Source of the DNA: Lingula anatina
Taxonomy: Eukaryota; Brachiopoda; Lingulata; Lingulida; Lingulidae
Direction of reading: 5' to 3'
NCBI RefSeq assembly: GCF_001039355.2
Contig: NW_019775426.1
Coordinates: 62,001-126,000, forward strand
DNA: 64,000 bases
Numbering within the stretch: position 1 is the first letter of the stretch; each line of letters begins with the position of its first letter. Made by a program: the position numbers and the translations under genes. Below are positions 53,682-64,000 of this stretch, one piece after another. Below the pieces are notes generated by a model. It made no database searches and had not been told where the DNA came from. It saw only the letters and a list, made by a program, of their open reading frames with translations.

Positions 53682-55259
53682 ATGCTTGCATTTTATTTAC
53701 TGTGGTTGCCTATTTTGGCAAATGTTTCTGAGGGTGCAAAGATATTAGTTTTTCCACTTACCCACATATTCAATTCAAGAACATTCAATATGGAAAAGAT
53801 TGCAATCTTGCTGCGAGACCATGGGCACGAGATTACCATGTTGGTTGCAGACCATTATAAACCAAAGCATGACCTAGGTGATGTGAAATTGATCAGATTT
53901 CACATTGATGATACAGAATTTAACAAAGGTGGTGTGATGGATCTTCAGACTGCTTTTGACATCATTGAACGTGACCCAGTTATTGTTCTAAAAGAATTGG
54001 ACGACCTTGATTACCTACTGTGCCATACACTGTTCAGTGATAACGATATTTTGATGCAGTTCAGAAACTCAAACTTTTCCCTTTTTTTATTTGATCCTTT
54101 AAATATAGCAGCAGGTACTCTTCTTAATGAGTATTTGAAAGTGCCATCAGTTGGTTACTGGAATCAAGGCTTTTGGAACCTCTGGTATGTTTTTCATCAA
54201 CCAATGTTTTATTCATTCATGCCTAACATTCCTTCTGGACTCTCTGACCATATGAACTTTTGGGAACGGTTGCACAATTATGAAGTGGACCAAAGTATTC
54301 GAAGCTGGCTGGAGGATAAGATGGACTATATAGAAGGCCTAAGACTTAAGTACCTTCCAAAGGAAAATATCCCACACATGAAGCATGCATTTGAGAGGGT
54401 CTCTCTTATGATTGCTGCAAATGCCCATTTTGCCTTAGATTATCCCAGACCAGTCATGCCCCATGTGAAACCTATCTCTGGACTCCTCTGGACACCAGCA
54501 AAACCTCTGCCCAAGTTTTTCAATGACATTGTTACAGATGCTACTCATGGGGTTATTCTACTAAGCTTTGGAACTATTGTCCCACATTTGGAGGAGGAAA
54601 AGGCAGAAATGTTTGCCAGAGTTTTTGCTAAGCTTTCCCAGAAAGTAATTTGGCGCCATGATGGAAAAGCTCCAAAGTCACTAGGCAGCAACACATATCT
54701 GGTAAAGTGGTTTCCACAGAATGATCTTCTTGCCCACCAAGCCACAAAACTGTTCATCACCCACTGTGGAGTAAGCAGCATGTGGGAGGCCCTGTACCAT
54801 GCAGTGCCTGTGGTGGCCATTCCTCTCTTTTGGGATCAGCCCCAAAATGCCAGAAAATTGACAGACCGTGTTAAAGTTGGGGTGTCCCTTGATTATCTAA
54901 CCCTTACTGAAACTAAGTTAGAAAATGCCATTGGAAAGGTCTTGAATGAAAAATCCTACAGAGAAAATGCAGAGAAGATTTCAATAATTTTGCAAGACAC
55001 TCCTATGTCCGGACAGGAAGAATTCTTATTTTGGCTCAACTACACCATGCGCCACAATGGACCTCTTCACTTTCATTCCCAAGCAGCTTATAGTCTAAAC
55101 TGGTATCAGTACTTTCTACTGGATGTCATTGCTTACAAAGTGGCAGTGAGTTGTTTGGCCATTTCTGCTTATATTCTTCTTGCAGTAGTTTTGTGGAAAC
55201 TTATGAAAACCATACTGAAATATTTCACTAGTAAAAATGTCAAATCAAAAGCAGCCTAA
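53682..55259 (+). CDS. UDP-glycosyltransferase (UGT family), single coding exon
   Basis: One uninterrupted frame of 525 residues, normal UGT length. A signal peptide (MLAFYLLWLPILANVSEG) leads into the N-terminal acceptor domain. The C-terminal UDP-sugar domain has VILLSFGTIVP, WFPQNDLLAHQATKLFITHC and VPVVAIPLFWDQPQNARKL, the UGT signature ending in the donor-binding D-Q pair. A membrane span (VSCLAISAYILLAVVLW) and basic tail ending KSKAA (KxKxx ER retention) follow, as in ER-resident UGTs. Two oddities: the family's catalytic S-H pair aligns with SR in NSRTFNMEKIAILLRDHGHE, and the signature reads THCG rather than THGG. The first ATG after the TTAAGCAG acceptor-like site was chosen. A poly-A signal follows at 55505. 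Confidence 0.93.
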   Translation: MLAFYLLWLPILANVSEGAKILVFPLTHIFNSRTFNMEKIAILLRDHGHEITMLVADHYKPKHDLGDVKLIRFHIDDTEFNKGGVMDLQTAFDIIERDPVIVLKELDDLDYLLCHTLFSDNDILMQFRNSNFSLFLFDPLNIAAGTLLNEYLKVPSVGYWNQGFWNLWYVFHQPMFYSFMPNIPSGLSDHMNFWERLHNYEVDQSIRSWLEDKMDYIEGLRLKYLPKENIPHMKHAFERVSLMIAANAHFALDYPRPVMPHVKPISGLLWTPAKPLPKFFNDIVTDATHGVILLSFGTIVPHLEEEKAEMFARVFAKLSQKVIWRHDGKAPKSLGSNTYLVKWFPQNDLLAHQATKLFITHCGVSSMWEALYHAVPVVAIPLFWDQPQNARKLTDRVKVGVSLDYLTLTETKLENAIGKVLNEKSYRENAEKISIILQDTPMSGQEEFLFWLNYTMRHNGPLHFHSQAAYSLNWYQYFLLDVIAYKVAVSCLAISAYILLAVVLWKLMKTILKYFTSKNVKSKAA

Positions 55260-55504
55260 TTTATAAAGTTTTTGTCTTTATTCACAATATAGAGTAATTT
55301 TATTTTAAAGATATTTTGACAGAAAATTTACATTTGGAACTTTTATGACTGGGATTTATCAAATGAAAAATTAACAATAATGTTATTATGGAGATTTTTG
55401 CCTCTTTGCATTGAGTTATCATAAGACCGCTATGCGGCTCTGAACTTTAAAGAATTGTCTTTGGTTTTACTTTAGTGTAGTGTAGTGTAATTAAGTAAGC
55501 AACC

Positions 55505-55510
55505 AATAAA
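55505..55510 (+). terminator. Poly-A signal of the UGT gene
   Basis: AATAAA about 245 bases after the stop codon, followed by a GT-rich stretch (GTTGTGTGTTTGTG) typical of the downstream cleavage element. Confidence 0.65.
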
Positions 55511-55664
55511 CTTTCTAAGCCCGCGTTGTGTGTTTGTGTTTAATTTGTGGTTTAATGTCTTTCCTATAGTTGTTAATGAGTGTCACAAAATAGCTACCTG
55601 CACCCTACCTACCTAACCTAACCCTACTTGCACTTTTCCTTTCTCTCCAGATCTAATTCTGGAA

Positions 55665-57091
55665 CAGTAAATGCTAGAGACCTTATGTATCGTGCATTTC
55701 ATTGAGCTTGTCAAGCGCAACACTGGACATGGTGTCCGTTTTTATTTTGTTTTCCATGCGGTTTACGAGTTGCGCTATTTAAGAAAGTACAGCGTCAGTG
55801 GTGAAAATAAAATGTGAAATAACCCCAAAATTAGCAGAGATACACCTATAGCTACTTTTGGACTAGAATAGGAACTCGTATACTCGCAATCTAACCGTGA
55901 CCCTAAAATTGACCCTTGTCCTTAACTGTTCGAAATGGCACCGTTTGCCCTCCAAAAACACCAAAATACATGTTTAATTGGGTCCCACAATAAGTGGGCC
56001 GAGAGTCGGCCTCGAATCCGGGACCTGTCATCCGTAAAAAACAGACCCCCCTCTGTAAATCCTGGGTCTGCCCCTTTTATAACACCTGTAAACAGCGTTC
56101 AGCAGACAAAAATGGAAGACTATCTTCTTTCCAGATTTTTTTGCCTAATAGTGCCTATGTTTTTCACAAAATTCGCATCGTCGCAATTGCTTTGACATGT
56201 TTGAACGTCTTGTAAAGATTCCCACCAAACTAAATCTAAGCATAAAACAAAGTCAGAAAATACTATCTAGGAACGCTCCGTGTCGGCTTTTCAAACAAGG
56301 CCGCGAGTATATCGTGAACTTCAACTTTGATGATAAGACCATGTTCGGGGACTGGCGTTGTGCTGGCTGAAATACATTTGTACGGCACCCTTACTATCAA
56401 TTGTAATTGCAGATGTAAACATGTAGAGCCAAACTGGCCCTCTGCGTGACAAGGTAGAAAGTTTCCATTTGATCGAAGGCATACCAATTAACGAAGCTTA
56501 TGCGGCTCCGTGGTAACTCTGCTGTATCGAACACTGCGAGTCATAGAGTGCTCAATGGAATATTTTTTATACTGCTAGATATGATTTCTGATAACTGAAT
56601 TTGATTACCATAAGAGGTAAAACGTACATTTAGGGTGGGTTCAAGTTGAGATTACATATATGTGACCTAAATCCAAGAGATGGGGACACAGGTCTTTACG
56701 GTCTAGGAGGAGAAGCGGTAACGGTGACTTGTATCCAACGCCACCCTGCGGAGCCGGCGGCGCCGTACGATAGGGTCCGGACTATAACCATTAGCACTGC
56801 CAGCGTACACGTTGGTGGTACTAATAATCCTGGATCCTCCCCTGTTTGACCTTTGACCTACTTCTCGCCATGAACCGCACTTCACAAATTTGGATTTTAA
56901 CTTTTACTTTTCCATATTTTTGTCATAAATTGTAATTTCAACAAAATATTGAGAACTCTTGTTTACTGCATTTTGTAGAGCTTGTCAAATACAACACTGG
57001 TGTCCCTTTCTTTTTGTCTTCCGTAGGAATGCGCTTACTCCAGCTGGTGGTGCAATGTCCGGAGGCGGTGTCGCCTCTCTGATCCTCTAGT
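55665..57091. repeat. Dispersed repeat R1, copy 3, split by about 930 bp of other DNA
   Basis: The first half (55665-55918) matches R1 up to GTGACCCTAAAATTGACCC. The second half resumes at about 56846 with GACCTTTGACCTACTTCTCG and runs to CTCTCTGATCCTCTAG. The 930 bp between are CpG-rich and unlike R1, with short open frames but no domain I recognise. Probably an insertion; its terminal structure is unclear. Confidence 0.6.
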
Positions 57092-59589
57092 TATTTGGGG
57101 TGTTGATAAGAAAACGATTGAAGCTGAGAGGTCTTATAACAAAAAACATCTACTCTTTTTCTTATTCAACATGAATTCAAGGTTTTATAAAAGTATACTT
57201 TGAATAATGATTGATATAAATGTGAGTGGCTGCACTGGGGGTATTGAAATCACTTCAGTTTTTACAAGCAAAAAAATAATAATTAGATTTCTGTCAGGAC
57301 GGTACAATTTATCACTGTTACCAATCCCGTGAGGTCAACTTAACGAATTGTTTATGTTTTTAATTTTTGTAAGTTCTGGTATTTTTTATTTTTCAAGATA
57401 AAAAAACTGTTAAACCCTTGAACTCTTGCGTTTTATCTTCCTTGTCTGAAGATGCAAGAAATCCTCTTACCATTATGAGAAACTAATTGCTCCGAGAATA
57501 CAACATTGCGTTGCGTCGTTATAGATGGGGAAATTAATGGGAACTTGTGTGACAATGACGGATCAGACGTAGTTCTGTGCTTCGGCACAGATTCTAAGAC
57601 CATATAATGGTGTGTACTGGTCTCCTACGCGAGGATTTCATTAATTGGTCACTGACGCCTGCATCAACGAGAGTCATTTATCACGTGGAGGTGTCCTTAA
57701 GTCGGATTTAATTTCATTATCTGGCAAAATTCACTGTCGAAATTGGTGTTATATTCTGAAATCAATTACCATAAAAAATACACAGAGGGGATTGCCTAGC
57801 AAAACACATTGTGGCGCTAATCAATGCAATAATTCCAAAGGAAAATTTGCGTATGAGAACACTATTTCGAAATAGACCAATCCATTGTTAAATGACGATC
57901 AATGGTTTTGTTCGAGACGAGATATGAATTAGAAACCCGATGAGTTAATGGTACGAGACGCGATATAAATAATAAAACCGATGATTAATGGAACAACAGT
58001 GCAAAGGATTTTCAGATGATCTATGTCAGTTCTGAAAAGCGTGTGCGAAAAACAAGGTCCGTCTTCATGTAACCAGTTTCCAGGAAAACTGTGCTTATTG
58101 AGTGAGTTACTTTTCCTTGCACGCTTGTGTGTTGACTGCTCTTCTTTTCAAAAATTCAAAATTATTATGAAGAGATGTGTTGTTGATAAATGAGGAATGT
58201 GATATAGACAGAATGAAATTAGTTGAAATGAAGGGTATTAAAACTACCGCGTGCTGTGTCCGTTTATAGCGACTCATTTGCTGATGACCGTGATTTGAAA
58301 GTAAAATACACCTAGGGTTCACATGGTATTATCGGTTTTCGTTAGATTTTATCCTAACGTTTTCAACGAAAAGGCTTGGGCGGCTATCAATGATGTTGAT
58401 AGTATATAAGTACAACGTCGTTCATCTGTTAATTGGATAGTATGTGGTGGAGATTTGCATGAACTCGTCGACTGCATCAAAGAATAATACGCTCTATATT
58501 CTGAATGGACGAGCAGGTACCAGTATCCCATCTTGAATTTTCCCGCCAAATCGATCTTTTCTTAAAAAAAAAAAAGAAGCGATTTTCTCAAACCATCATC
58601 CAACCATTGCTCGACCCGTCCCTGAACTTGTTATTCCCTTTTTAATTAAATAAACCGTTCTAAATGTTTCCTGTGTTGTTAAGACCACCATGCCTCCTTT
58701 AATATTTAAGAAGGAAATATAGTTAAGATTTTTTAGGAAAGGTAATTATCTTTGCAGGTAACTATGGCATGCCATACATACGTTAGGTACACGGAAAATA
58801 TCACTTTGGGAGAGTTTCAAACGCATATGGTAAACATTTAATTTCAGAACGATTTCGCACTTTTTATGAAATAAAACAATACATATATACCAACGTGAAA
58901 AGCACGATTTATTTCGAAGACAAAAGAGAATCAAACAAGTGCATTTTAAAGTTTGTTTTTCAACTGCACTCATCATGAGAGCAACCGTCTCGTTGAAAAG
59001 TTTTCGAAGTCCTCTGTATTATTTTCAGCATTCATCTTTGTCATGCAGCGTTCATGGGTGATGACAATGCACTACGTTGCTAACCCGCAGCACCGGATAT
59101 AACTGGTCTTTTCTCAATGTGTCGAAGAGAAGCGGTCGAAAGTTATACTATAGGGTCTTGCACAGCAAAGATAGTACCCTGAAAAAATCGGTTCAAAATC
59201 AAACATACATTTTTTCCAAAAAGTCTACAAACGACTGCTCACAAGAAAACACTGCGCTTGTTCTTGATCCATCCGCACATGTCTAACTCCGTACCAAATC
59301 TACATTTAATTCACTTTTGCTAATTAAATACCAAAACGTTATAGTAATACACGGGGTTTAGTCATTCGTGTTCCTCATGTTGAATTGTTAAAGTTTACTG
59401 TAACAAGAAAATTTGCAAATCGGTTTTAGTACGCACCTTTTCAATGTATAAGCCCTTAAACTGAAAGTACACGTTTTGCAGGCGATCGGCTGAACTGAAA
59501 ATATTCTATTCCGTCTCATGCCAGGCATGGGCTTATATATGATATGCTGATAGCATCACGCGTTGGTACAATCAATGTCCAGTTGACTT
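57092..59589. other. Intergenic DNA, no gene recognised
   Basis: Mixed composition with more CpG than the left half of the window. Short open frames (57,645-57,875; 59,077-59,286) lack domains and convincing splice partners. An A run lies near 58,565. Confidence 0.5.
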
Positions 59590-60140
59590 GGACCCCATTT
59601 CCATAGATTTTAGATCGATCTATCCCTGTGGGGAGTCTCTCTAGATTACTAGATTTTCTTTTGAAAACAATTTTATACTCAATCACTGTGAAATAGACAG
59701 AAAATGCAACAAATTCTATGGAGACCGGGCTTTTACTGTTTATGCTCCAAAATTGTGGAACAAATTGCCTTTTAGTATCAGAGCTGAAAGTGACTATAAT
59801 ACTTTTAAAGCCTGTCTTAAAACTCATCTTTTTAAAGAATTTTATGGCTAGTGTTCCTTTAAACCTTTTAGTTGTTTATCATTTATTAAGAGTGAGCTTG
59901 GGTTAATTTTAGTAGTATTTTAAAGTTATATCAATAAATTTTCTCTGCTTTCTTTAATTAATTAATTTTATCAGTAAATGTTAAAGTATTTTAGTATTGT
60001 TATTTTTAGACTTTTTAATTATTTGTAAAGTGCATTGAAATGTAAAAAATGGAATGCGCTATATAAGAAATAAATATTATTATTATTATTATTATTNAAT
60101 CTTAATCTCTGGATCGATCTAAATCTCTGGGAATGCACCC
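59590..60140. mobile_element. AGATCGATCT-family element, reverse orientation, split by a LINE
   Basis: The left end ACCCCATTTCCATAGATTTT-AGATCGATCT is the reverse complement of the right end of the copy at 11,776-12,001. The other end, AATCTCTGGATCGATCTAAA then TCTCTGGGAATGCACCCC, is the reverse complement of that copy's left end. The interior is almost wholly replaced by LINE sequence. Confidence 0.65.
59648..60096 (+). mobile_element. 3' end of a CR1/L2-like LINE nested in the MITE
   Basis: The last roughly 45 codons of a reverse transcriptase protein: KFYGDRAFTVYAPKLWNKLP followed by SIRAESDYNTFKACLKTHLF and a stop at about 59,848. The 3' UTR ends GAATGCGCTATATAAGAAAT and an (ATT)n tail, characteristic of CR1/L2-related LINEs. 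Heavily 5'-truncated. A single N at 60097 marks uncertainty in the tail length. Confidence 0.85.
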
Positions 60141-61557
60141 CAAGGGTCCGCCTACTCTGTAACATCACCGAGACATCTCCAAAACACAGTAAACAGTTAC
60201 ATCTTTTTTCTCATGATTTATGGTTGCCATTGGGAGGGGGCGTTTTCCACTTATTATTTAGCGCCATTAAGATTAAAACACAATTGGCAGTGATCGACAG
60301 GGGGGTAACTTGTTTGCTGAATCCGATTCAAGCGCGTGTATAGGTGGATTGTAGTATTAAATTCTATATAATATACATGTACTCTGGTACTACAGTAGAT
60401 TTAATTTGTTTAAAAAAACGTAAAACGAGTGCTTATGTGATTAAAATTATAGATTGTCATGATTACTGTTATCATAGCGTCTGTAATATGCTGTACAGGA
60501 GATCAATGCAGTACTGAATCCTTTTATTTTCATATTTAGAAGTTGACTGCTGCACTGGATAAGCAAGTTTCCTTATTTGAATACAAAATTGTAAATAATA
60601 AAGCATTACAAGCATACGGTAGCATTCAAGAATGAGCCAAAATGTTCATGCGATATACATAAAACGGAATTAATTAATTGAGAAACAAACAGACATCAAG
60701 AAAAATTGACAAGCTGGAAAGGGCGGCCGTATATGCCAAAAGCAGTGAAAAAAATCAGACAACTTGTATCAGAGGCAAAAGACTACATACAGGAGTATAA
60801 GCAAGGTTCGAGGCAGCCGTAAGGGAGTGTGAAAGAAAAAAGCTTTTGCATGCATGTATTAGGCTTCAAAATTCGCCGGCACTTAGCCATCATTAGGTTC
60901 CTCGCATTTTGAGTAATCATATGCTGTATTGTTCACGTGCTACACTACTGTTTGGTTCCGTTGTTGACCTTGTTCAGGCTCAAGATATGGATAGTTGAGA
61001 AAATAAATATCAAATGATAGGTTTTCGAGATTATAACTTTATAAAAACCTATTTTTCTCTCGTTTTATTTTTTGCCATTTCTGTGCCACAAATGTGAATC
61101 AGCGCAAGGGATGATAATTGTTCGAATGAACGCCAAGTATATGCAATGGCCTGGGGCATTGTTACTAAACTCTAGGTTGACATCATGTTAACAAAAGCAA
61201 TGACACGTTGTGCCAATTATAATTTTAGGGGGAAGGGCTATGCATGGTTTCTTTCCTCAAAATTCATTATTACATTACTGCTTTCCTTCGAAGAAAATGT
61301 AAATTTATCGTTCTTTTAATCAAAAAGATTATTAAGATAAAAAACGATGTACACATTTTAATCGTAGGTGTACATAAAATAAAGTAACGGAATTTAGTCT
61401 CACTCTCATACGACACCCCTGCATTCAAATTGACATGTTCACGACAGCAGCACCCCCAAGCGACAGTTTCCGATTGAAATAATAGAGCGGGTAATTATGA
61501 ACTTGTGCTCACTCAACAGCGGACAACAAGGAGGACATTTTGCGTTGCACTCTAAAA
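60141..61557. other. Intergenic DNA, no gene recognised
   Basis: AT-rich with no repeats or frames I can support. The last 100 bases may be 5' UTR of the candidate gene below. Confidence 0.5.
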
Positions 61558-62254
61558 ATGAACAAAGGACGCGAAAATCAACGTGCATTTCTTCGAGGAG
61601 CCGTCTTCAAAATCCACGATAACCCTACGCCGATTCCCTTACTCGCGCAGGGGACGGAATACTACGTTTTTACCGCGTTTCTGCGCAGACTCTTCGCTCC
61701 GGTAAATCTTCAATCAGCAAAATGCACTTTACCTGGTCGTCAAATAACCTTCGCAGGATTCATCGTCATCGGAAATGGAACAAGGTCCAAGTTACTGGAG
61801 ATGTGCTAGTGACGCTATTTCCCACTAGCTGTCTATCTTTTCATTTCTGATTTCTGACACCTTGTTTCCCATGTCTCCAGGCCTTGCTTTATTGTCCTTA
61901 TTGCTTGAAACAAAAAGCTGCGCCTGTCTGTTCACGACACACTTTTCTCGTGTTGTTGGATTTCTCTTCTTAGTCTGATGGGCACTATGCGTTGCATGTT
62001 TTTTCATTTGCATTTATTTCCATGCATGTTAGTTTTCATCTTTATTTCAGGTCAGAGAAGCAGACAACATACACTACTAGGACAGAATTTGATACATAAC
62101 GTTTCATTAACATGGTAACTTCTCACTTTCTCCTTTTTCTATCATTTCACAGAATTCAGAGGAAGACAACGACCGCATTCCCCAGGTGATAACTCATCAA
62201 GCCACTGACCACATAAAGATGATGGCATTAAGCAACCCTCTGCCACATTTGTGA
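61558..62254 (+). CDS. Candidate short gene of unknown function leading into the tandem array
   Basis: Weakly supported model. Exon 1 (61558-61701, 48 codons, MNKGRENQRAFLRGAVFKIH at its start, ending FLRRLFAP) is CpG-rich and stops at CTCCG|GTAAAT in phase 0. Exon 2 starts after a strong acceptor, TTTCTATCATTTCACAG, at 62153, begins NSEEDNDRIPQ and stays open to a stop at 62254 within the first repeat unit (81 residues in all). A donor CCCAG|GTGATA at 62185, also phase 0, could instead splice into later repeat units or beyond the window. No domain recognised. Without splicing, exon 1 runs to a stop at 61809. Confidence 0.35.
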
Positions 62255-64000
62255 AACAGGCTGCCAGATGGTTCACTAGGACAAGTCAATATGTCTCCTT
62301 AGCCACTGACCATGGGAGTAAGTAAGTTAGATGAAGGTAAGTAGTATTGGGTTGGGGTTACAGGGTGTAGGGAGAAAGGAACTAATTTTCTTTGATTTCT
62401 CTTTCAAGGATATGAAGATGATGGCATTTGTCAACCCTCAGACACATTTCTGAGACAGACTGCCTTCACATGGTAATGGATTCCCATCAGATAAAGACCA
62501 AACCCCAGCATCAACAAGTCCTAAGCCACATCCACCAAATGGTTCTCTAGGACAAGCCAATACGTCTCCTTAGCCACTGACCATGGGAGTAAGTAAGTAA
62601 GTTAGAAGAAGGTAAGTAGTGTTCGGTTGAGGTTATAGGCTGTAGTCAGACGGGAACCAATTTCCTTTTATTTCTCTTTCAAGGATATGAAGATGATGGC
62701 ATTAGTAAACCCTCTGCCACATTTCTGAGACAGACTGCCTTCACATGGTAATGAATTCCCATCAGATAAAGACCAAACCCCAGCATCAACAAGTCCTAAG
62801 CCACATCTCCCAGATCGTTCACTAGGACAAGCCAATATGTCTCCTTAGCCATTTACTGACCTTGGGAGTAAGTAAGTAAGATGAAGGTAAGTAGTATTGG
62901 GTTGAGGTTACATATGTAGGGAGACCGAAACTAATTTCCTTTTATTTCTCTTTCAAGGATATAAAGATGATGGCATTAGTCAGCCCTTAGCCACATTTCT
63001 GAGACAGACTGCCTTCACATGGTAAGGGATTCCCATCAAATAAAGACCAAACCCCAGCATCAACAAGTCCCCAGCCACATCCTCCAGATGGTTCACTAGA
63101 ACAAGCCAATACGTCTCCTTAGCCACTGACCATGGGAGTAAGTAAGATGGAGGTAAGTACTCAGTAGTATTGTGTTGAGGTCACAGGCTGTAGGCAGATA
63201 GGAACTAATTCCCTTTGATTTCTCTTTTCAAGGAAATGAAGATGATGGCAGTAAGCAACCCTCAGCCATATTTGTGAAACAGGCTGCCTTCATATGGTAA
63301 TGGATTCCTGTCAGATAAAGACCAAACCCCAGCATCAACAAGTCCTGAGCCAAATCCGCCAGATGGTTCACTAGAACAAGCCAATACGTCTCCTTAGCCA
63401 CTGACCATGGGAGTAAGTAAGTAAGATGAAGGTAAGTAGTATTGGGTTGAGGTTACAGGATGTAGGGAGACAGGAACTAATTTCTTTTGCTTTCTTTTTC
63501 AAGGAAATGAAGATGATGGCAGTAAGCAACCCTCAGCCACATTTGTGAAACAGGCTGCCTTCACATGGTAATGGATTCCCATCAGATAAAGACCAAACCC
63601 CAGCATCAACAAGTCCTAAGCCACATCCACCAAATGGTTCTCTAGGACAAGCCAATACGTCTCCTTAGGCACTGACCATGGGAGTAAGTAAGTAAGTAAG
63701 ATGAAGGTAAGTAGTGTTCGGTTGAGGTTATAGGCTGTAGTCAGACGGGAACTAATTTCCTTTTATTTCTCTTTCAAGGATATGAAGATGATGGCATTAG
63801 TCAACCCTTAGAGATATTTTTGAGACAGGCTGCCTTCACATGGTGATGGGTTCCCATCAGATAGAGACCAAACCCCAGCATCAACAAGTCCTAAGCCACA
63901 ACTGCAAGATGGTTCATTACGACAAGCCAATACGTCTCCTTAGCCACTGACCACGGGAGTAAGTAAGTAAGATGGAGGTAAGTACTCACTTATTGTGTTG
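62186..64000 (+). repeat. Tandem array, unit about 275 bp, at least seven copies, open at right edge
   Basis: The landmark A(T/A)GAAGATGATGGCA-type segment starts at about 62,213, 62,411, 62,686, 62,962, 63,236, 63,505 and 63,781, so later units are 269-276 bp. Each full unit contains a polypyrimidine tract with AG (TTTCTCTTTCAAG|GA), AGACCAAACCCCAGCATCAA, CCAATACGTCTCCTTAGCCA, a (GTAA)n-like GGGAGTAAGTAAG and a consensus donor AAG|GTAAGTA. The first unit lacks two internal segments. The array continues past the window. Confidence 0.95.

Noticed and set aside
56646-56885. Overlapping short frames in CpG-rich DNA
   Set aside because: They lie in the block interrupting repeat R1; no domain or splice structure supports a gene.
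62186-64000. Regularly spaced repeats resembling a CRISPR array
   Set aside because: Units are about 275 bp, similar over their whole length, without short identical repeats and unique spacers, and the DNA is eukaryotic.

Overview
The window is animal nuclear DNA from an AT-rich genome. Genes are split into short exons with GT-AG introns, carry long UTRs, and sit among degenerate LINEs, a mariner relic, small inverted-repeat elements, microsatellites and assembly gaps. Every gene I recognise has a vertebrate counterpart, but spacing is compact and the transposon debris resembles that of marine invertebrates (hemichordate, echinoderm, lophotrochozoan or similar). The species cannot be fixed from the sequence. 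All gene models below were spliced by eye; boundaries may be off by a base or two, but reading phases close across every junction I could test.

Layout: (1) 1-14.0 kb, minus: TECPR1, an autophagosome-lysosome tethering factor with tectonin propellers, dysferlin repeats and a split PH domain. Its 3' end lies off the left edge, and its introns hold a LINE, a MITE inside that LINE and a possible Mutator-like fragment. (2) 15.6-17.9 kb, plus: BRI3-like lysosomal membrane protein, divergent from TECPR1, with a CCAAT/CRE sequence between them. (3) 19.5-20.1 kb: two orphan candidate first exons. (4) 21.4-23.2 kb, plus: small RING plus TRAF-type zinc-finger protein. (5) 23.7-25.5 kb, minus: RNF181, with one exon duplicated next to a single N. 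(6) 25.9-27.5 kb, plus: BLOC1S2, sharing a 326-bp divergent promoter region with RNF181. (7) 29.6-34.5 kb, minus: macroH2A, with two versions of one macrodomain exon whose lengths force mutually exclusive use. (8) 36.5-49.2 kb, plus: a roughly 2,000-residue DUF3715 (TASOR/TEX15-type pseudo-PARP) protein with a 1,451-codon exon and four tandem AT-hook exons. (9) 53.7-55.3 kb, plus: UDP-glycosyltransferase in one coding exon, with Arg where the catalytic His is expected. (10) 55.3-64 kb: repeat-rich DNA with nested transposons, a weak candidate gene at 61.6 kb and a roughly 275-bp tandem array running off the right edge.

Two themes emerge. TECPR1, BRI3 and BLOC1S2 all act at lysosomes or related organelles. 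MacroH2A and the DUF3715 gene are a divergent neighbouring pair, both tied to silent chromatin and both carrying domains related to ADP-ribose biology. The strongest candidates for something undescribed are the macroH2A exon pair, which differs from the known vertebrate exon choice, and the AT-hook exon array fused to a DUF3715 protein.
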